A stretch of 64,000 nucleotides of DNA from Roseateles_B sp041906185 (GTDB lineage: Bacteria > Pseudomonadota > Gammaproteobacteria > Burkholderiales > Burkholderiaceae_C), in NCBI GenBank assembly GCA_041906185.1, contig JAYRJQ010000001.1, positions 124,001 through 188,000 on the forward strand, read 5' to 3'. Below are positions 61,047 to 64,000 of the stretch, in pieces (within the stretch, counting starts at the first letter, position 1; every line of letters begins with the position of its first letter). A program made the translations under genes and the position numbers. The notes beneath the pieces were generated by a model, which saw only the letters and a program-made list of their open reading frames with translations, ran no database searches and was not told the DNA's origin.

Positions 61047-61469
61047 TCAGTCGCGCTGTGTGTCGCGCGGGATGTCTCGCGTGGGGGCGTCGGACGCCCG
61101 GGGCGCCTCGTCGATGCAGCGGGCCGTCAGGTGCTCCCGGCACCAGGCGAGCCGGGCGGGCACCGGCATCGAGCCGAGCTCGCCGGACAGGCGCCGGAAG
61201 GCCTCCTGATAGGGCGCCGAGCGCCTCACCGCCTGCACCTGGGCCGCGCTGACGTCCATGCAGGTGTAGGGCGGGCGGCGCGTCTTCTCGAAGTCGGCGG
61301 CCTGGCGGGGCAGGGCGCGGCTGCACAGGGCCACCGTGAGATCCAGCAGGGCCTGGCTCTCGGCGGTGGACGGCCCCTCGGCGCGGGAAGGTCCGAGGAG
61401 CGCTGGCCACAGGACCATCGCCACGAGCGCTGGCCACCACGCAGCACCGCCGTGCGCGCGGGCCTTCAT
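61047..61469 (-). CDS. Small exported protein of unknown function
   Basis: A 140-residue protein with a signal peptide (to GPSRAEG) and a mature part with four cysteines (VALCSRALP, PYTCMDVSA, AWCREHLTARC) that may pair. The C-terminal tail is polar. Overlaps the upstream DUF3592-like gene by ATGA. It converges on the acyltransferase-like gene with a 13-bp gap. No family recognised. Confidence 0.65.
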   Translation of the reverse strand: MKARAHGGAAWWPALVAMVLWPALLGPSRAEGPSTAESQALLDLTVALCSRALPRQAADFEKTRRPPYTCMDVSAAQVQAVRRSAPYQEAFRRLSGELGSMPVPARLAWCREHLTARCIDEAPRASDAPTRDIPRDTQRD

Positions 61470-61951
61470 GACGAGGCGGCCGGTGCTGCCCGCCCACGCC
61501 GGCGTCCCGGGCCCCACAGTGCCCAGGTGAGGGCGAGCGTGCCGGCGGCCCACAGCGCGGCCACGCCATAGAACACCAGGTCCAGGACGGGCGCGCCGGG
61601 CATCTTGCACAGGCCCGGGCGCTGCGTGCTGCAGCGCAGCGCCACGGGCTCGCCGACCGTCGGCAGCTCGGTGGCCAGCTGGCCCACCGTCACGTGCAGG
61701 CGCTCGCCATTGCCGCGTTGGAAGGTCGGGAAGTAGTGCGGCCGCCCCCGCCGGGTCTGCGGCAGGCCGGGGTCCAGCAGGCGGGCCTCGAAGGTCTCGT
61801 CGCGACCCAGCAGGAAGTCGGCGTCGTTCTGCCAGAAGGCGGCGGCCATCAGGGCCAGCACGGCGAGGAAGGGCAGGGGCAGCAGGCGCAGCAGGCGGCG
61901 GCGCCAGGGGGCGGTGTGATGGGGAGGCGTCATGGCGGTCTCGCGTTTCAT
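61466..61951 (-). CDS. DUF3592-like two-helix membrane protein
   Basis: A 161-residue protein with an N-terminal helix (about 19-41), an extracytoplasmic domain with FPTFQRGNGERLHVTVGQLA and VGEPVALRCST, and a second helix (about 124-146). This resembles DUF3592 proteins. An alternative ATG at 61933 has a slightly better ribosome site (GCGAGA). Part of a chain of overlapping genes from the TlpA-like gene downward. Confidence 0.65.
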   Translation of the reverse strand: MKRETAMTPPHHTAPWRRRLLRLLPLPFLAVLALMAAAFWQNDADFLLGRDETFEARLLDPGLPQTRRGRPHYFPTFQRGNGERLHVTVGQLATELPTVGEPVALRCSTQRPGLCKMPGAPVLDLVFYGVAALWAAGTLALTWALWGPGRRRGRAAPAASS

Positions 61952-62238
61952 GTCAAGGGGCGGCTGAGTGGCCGCCGAGGTGCTGCTGGCCCACCACGAC
62001 CCACCGCTCTGCCCGGACCCCGCTGCTCAGCGCGAAGGCGGAAGTCCCGCGTCCGCACCTGCTGCCGGAGGCCGGCGGTGCCGCCCTGGCCGCCGACCCA
62101 GTACACCTTCGGAAGGGGGCGCTTCACGTCGGTTTCGGAACCGCTGTCGCTGAGCGAAACGCGGTAGGTGACGCGGTCACGCTGCAGATAGCCGCCGGTG
62201 TCCCCGCCCTGCGCAGCCTTGGCGCGACCGAGGCTCAC
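61948..62238 (-). CDS. Doubtful small gene, possible frame break
   Basis: A GTG start overlaps the TlpA-like stop (GTGA) and the frame runs 96 codons (RVTYRVSLSDSGSETDVKR, KVYWVGGQGG). From about 62045 the encoded protein becomes Arg/Gly/Pro-rich noise, while another frame reads ALSSGVRAERWVVVGQQHL and stops at about 61956. This suggests a one-base indel within a real small gene, or no gene at all. Confidence 0.35.
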   Translation of the reverse strand: MSLGRAKAAQGGDTGGYLQRDRVTYRVSLSDSGSETDVKRPLPKVYWVGGQGGTAGLRQQVRTRDFRLRAEQRGPGRAVGRGGPAAPRRPLSRPLT

Positions 62239-62795
62239 GGGGCCGGCCTCGCGAGATGGGCGGCGACCCAGGCCTCGATGCCCTCGACCGTGGCGTGGCC
62301 GTCCTCGCCGCCCAGCTCGTTGGCGAGGACCGTCGTGATCAGCCGGCCCTGGGCGTCGAGCAGGGCGAAGGACGGGAACGCCGTCACATGGAGCTGCCGG
62401 GACATCACCGCCCCGGCGTCCGCCGCCACCGGCCAGGTCAGGCCGTGCTGCTGGATGTAGCGGGCGGCGTCGGGGAGCGAGTCCGGCGTGAGGGCCAGCA
62501 CGTGCAGCTCCGGATGCCGGGCCTGGACCTGATTGAGCTTGGGGACTTCCTTGATGCAGGGCGCACAGAAGCGGGTGAAGAAGTTGACGAGCACCGGCTT
62601 GCCCCGCAGCGTTTCGGCGGCCAGGCGCTGGCCGTCCGGGGTGCGGAGGGCCTCCAGCGGGAAGGGGCTGCCGGCGGGCAGGGCGAACGATGCCATCGGC
62701 GTGTAGCGGCGCTCGGGCGTCTGCGCCTGGCTCGGGGCGCCCAGCAGCGCGGCGGCGAGCCCGGCCGTGAGCGCAATGGTTCTGAAGCTCGTCAT
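62235..62795 (-). CDS. TlpA-like periplasmic thioredoxin
   Basis: A 186-residue exported thioredoxin-fold protein: signal peptide (to GAPSQAQ), LRGKPVLVNFFTRFCAPCIK with the Cys-x2-Cys redox centre, LNQVQARHPELHVLAL and the cis-Pro region VTAFPSFALLDAQGRL. TlpA/ResA proteins keep cytochrome c or copper-site thiols reduced. GAGGA precedes the ATG. The cysteine-rich exported products downstream could be clients. Confidence 0.9.
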   Translation of the reverse strand: MTSFRTIALTAGLAAALLGAPSQAQTPERRYTPMASFALPAGSPFPLEALRTPDGQRLAAETLRGKPVLVNFFTRFCAPCIKEVPKLNQVQARHPELHVLALTPDSLPDAARYIQQHGLTWPVAADAGAVMSRQLHVTAFPSFALLDAQGRLITTVLANELGGEDGHATVEGIEAWVAAHLARPAP

Positions 62796-62919
62796 GCAAG
62801 GTCCTCCTCGTGGGCTGGCCGGCGTCGTCGGCCGGGTCCTGGCGCGGCAGTGTATCGGCGCTCGACTGGCGCCAGCCTTGCGCCCGTCGGGCTTGCGTAG
62901 ATCGCCTGCGGATCCCCGG

Positions 62920-63273
62920 CTAGCGATCCGGGTCGGTGGCCCTGCTGCGGCGAGCCCGGGCGGTGGCGAGGGCGCTGGCGACGGCGTCGGGCAGCCGGGC
63001 GCCAAACCACGCGCCAAAAGCCGCGCCAAAAGCCGCGCCAAGTCCGGCGCCCAGGAGCAGTGCCAGCGCGTAGGCCGCGATCTGCCAGGAGGCGTTCAGC
63101 GTCTCCCGCACCAGGGGCGCCAGGCACAGGGTCATGGCCAGGAGACCGGCCCCGGCGCCCGCGCCCAGGCCCCAGGCCCGGCAGCGGCCGAGGCGCTGCG
63201 CCAGCAGCCACAGCAGCAGGCCGGCCAGCAGCAGGCCGGGCAGCACCAGCAGCGCCGAGAACAGTGGCCCCAT
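62920..63273 (-). CDS. Small Gly/Ala-rich membrane protein
   Basis: A 117-residue protein with three helices (about 4-26, 35-56 and 63-90). The last contains GAAFGAAFGAWFGA encoded by about three 12-bp repeats (63011-63041). Function unknown. Located 31 bp downstream of the next gene on the same strand. Confidence 0.6.
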   Translation of the reverse strand: MGPLFSALLVLPGLLLAGLLLWLLAQRLGRCRAWGLGAGAGAGLLAMTLCLAPLVRETLNASWQIAAYALALLLGAGLGAAFGAAFGAWFGARLPDAVASALATARARRSRATDPDR

Positions 63274-63304
63274 CGGCGTCAGTGCGGTGAGCGGCGGGGC
63301 GCGG

Positions 63305-63715
63305 TCATGCGCGGCCCAGCAGGCGCTGCCACCAGGAGCGCCGGATCGGCGCCGGCGGCGGTGCTGGCGGTGATGCGAGTCGCTCGGACGGGTCGTAGGT
63401 CCAGTCCCCCGGCTGGGTGTAGCGGGTGTCGTCGTCGTCCTGGACGTGGGCGTCCAGCGCCTGGGCGATGCGGAGCATCTTCTCGTACAGCGCGGTGTCC
63501 GGCCACTTGGTGTAGACGTTGCCCTGGAACCAATCCAGCCAGGGATCCTCGTGCCGGGACGGGCCGGACCAGCGCACGGCCGGCGAGCTGCTGCCCGGGG
63601 TGAGGCTCAGCTCGGGGTCCGAGGCGACGTAACGGAGCCACTCCTCGCGGCTGATCGGGGTCTGCTCGTTCTCGGCCCAATGCTCGGCCCGGGTGATGTG
63701 GAATTCGACGCCCAT
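63305..63715 (-). CDS. Conserved hypothetical protein (HITRAEHWAENE type)
   Basis: A 136-residue soluble protein starting MGVEFHITRAEHWAENEQTP, with EEWLRYVASDPEL, WLDWFQGNVYTKWPD and MLRIAQALDAHVQDDD. I recall similar proteins scattered across unrelated bacteria, often without conserved context. Function unknown; an immunity-like or stress role would be guesswork. The last 25 residues are Pro-rich and basic. Confidence 0.7.
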   Translation of the reverse strand: MGVEFHITRAEHWAENEQTPISREEWLRYVASDPELSLTPGSSSPAVRWSGPSRHEDPWLDWFQGNVYTKWPDTALYEKMLRIAQALDAHVQDDDDTRYTQPGDWTYDPSERLASPPAPPPAPIRRSWWQRLLGRA

Positions 63716-63849
63716 GGGTCGTGATGTCTTTGAATGAAGGGGCGCCGGCAGCCGTGGCGGGCCGGCGGGGGGAGGATAACGAAGTTGACGATAACGGCAA
63801 TCTGGAATGCCCTGCCCAGGCCCGCCCCGGCGTCCGGCGCGCGCACCGC

Positions 63850-64000
63850 TCACCGGAAGTCCCGGCTCCCGGCCTCCTGCGCCATGCGCCCCAGCCAGGG
63901 GCTGAGGTCCTCGAAGCTCTCGGCCAGCAGGTTGCAGATGCCTTCCTGGCTGCGCTGCCAGCGGCCCCGCACGGCGAGCAGGCGGGCGGCGAGGATGGTG
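63850..64000 (-). CDS. dnaE2: Error-prone DNA polymerase DnaE2, C-terminal end
   Basis: Fifty codons enter from the right edge: ARLLAVRGRWQRSQEGICN then LLAESFEDLSPWLGRM and the ending SRDFR. The OB-fold end and the final SRDF match DnaE2, the translesion polymerase of the imuA-imuB-dnaE2 SOS cassette. Too short to be certain. Confidence 0.65.
   Translation of the reverse strand, partial: TILAARLLAVRGRWQRSQEGICNLLAESFEDLSPWLGRMAQEAGSRDFR

Overview
The window is very GC-rich, gene-dense DNA from a betaproteobacterium of the order Burkholderiales. It most resembles the Roseateles/Mitsuaria/Rubrivivax group. Reasons: a ddl-ftsQ-ftsA-ftsZ-lpxC division cluster, a dusB-fis pair, three PEP-CTERM exported proteins, a phasin with an Ala/Lys/Pro tail, and GC-rich palindromic repeats at gene ends. 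The genus is an inference. I saw no rRNA, tRNA, CRISPR array or intact insertion sequence.

Layout. 1-7414: end of the division and cell-wall cluster, with a hybrid-membrane histidine kinase inserted between ftsZ and lpxC. 7446-8646: a RelA/SpoT-domain nucleotidyltransferase whose natural N-terminus carries an in-frame amber codon, followed by two overlapping small genes. 8675-12233: a heterodimeric ABC exporter (mdlA/mdlB type). 12865-17749: secreted nuclease, PEP-CTERM protein and serine hydrolase. 18270-23078: a lipoprotein/ECF sigma/anti-sigma operon divergent from a TonB-dependent receptor. 23224-30268: GNAT, PEP-CTERM protein, two coupled DEAD-box helicases, LysE exporter, ruvC, and a coupled CdsA-like/PlsC-like pair. 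30380-34184: cupredoxin, GMC alcohol dehydrogenase and coniferyl-aldehyde-type dehydrogenase. 34185-34942: non-coding, with a tandem 227-bp repeat carrying terminators. 34943-41498: purH, fis, dusB, DUF3052, a solute-binding protein, YqaA and an M32 carboxypeptidase. 41641-46938: PEP-CTERM protein, patatin, phasin and a two-domain fatty acyl-CoA reductase (a storage-lipid theme). 47199-54137: small secreted and housekeeping genes, an ADH/LysR pair, and nudC with a truncated copy of its own 5' end 840 bp upstream. 54156-58181: class D beta-lactamase, an unrecognised helical regulator-like protein, a frameshifted isochorismatase, slyX and a TonB-C-like protein. 58446-61033: a compact candidate peptide-modification locus. 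61047-64000: small membrane proteins, a TlpA-like thioredoxin and the end of dnaE2.

The best candidate for an undescribed system is 58446-61033. It encodes a 56-residue peptide with a leader-like acidic helix and a Cys-Cys-Gly tail, then an M50 (site-2) membrane protease whose N-terminus looks like a PqqD/RRE peptide-binding domain, then a translationally coupled LpxL-like acyltransferase-fold protein that lacks the usual catalytic acid.

The second signal is a 15-nt motif, GGGGTCAGGTCTTGC. It occurs 10 times with at most one mismatch, and 14 times with at most two, on both strands. Several copies lie inside genes, where they force codons that are otherwise rare here. Other oddities are in-frame microsatellites expanding signal peptides, three apparent reading-frame breaks (which could be assembly errors), and a possible attenuator in the ftsZ leader.
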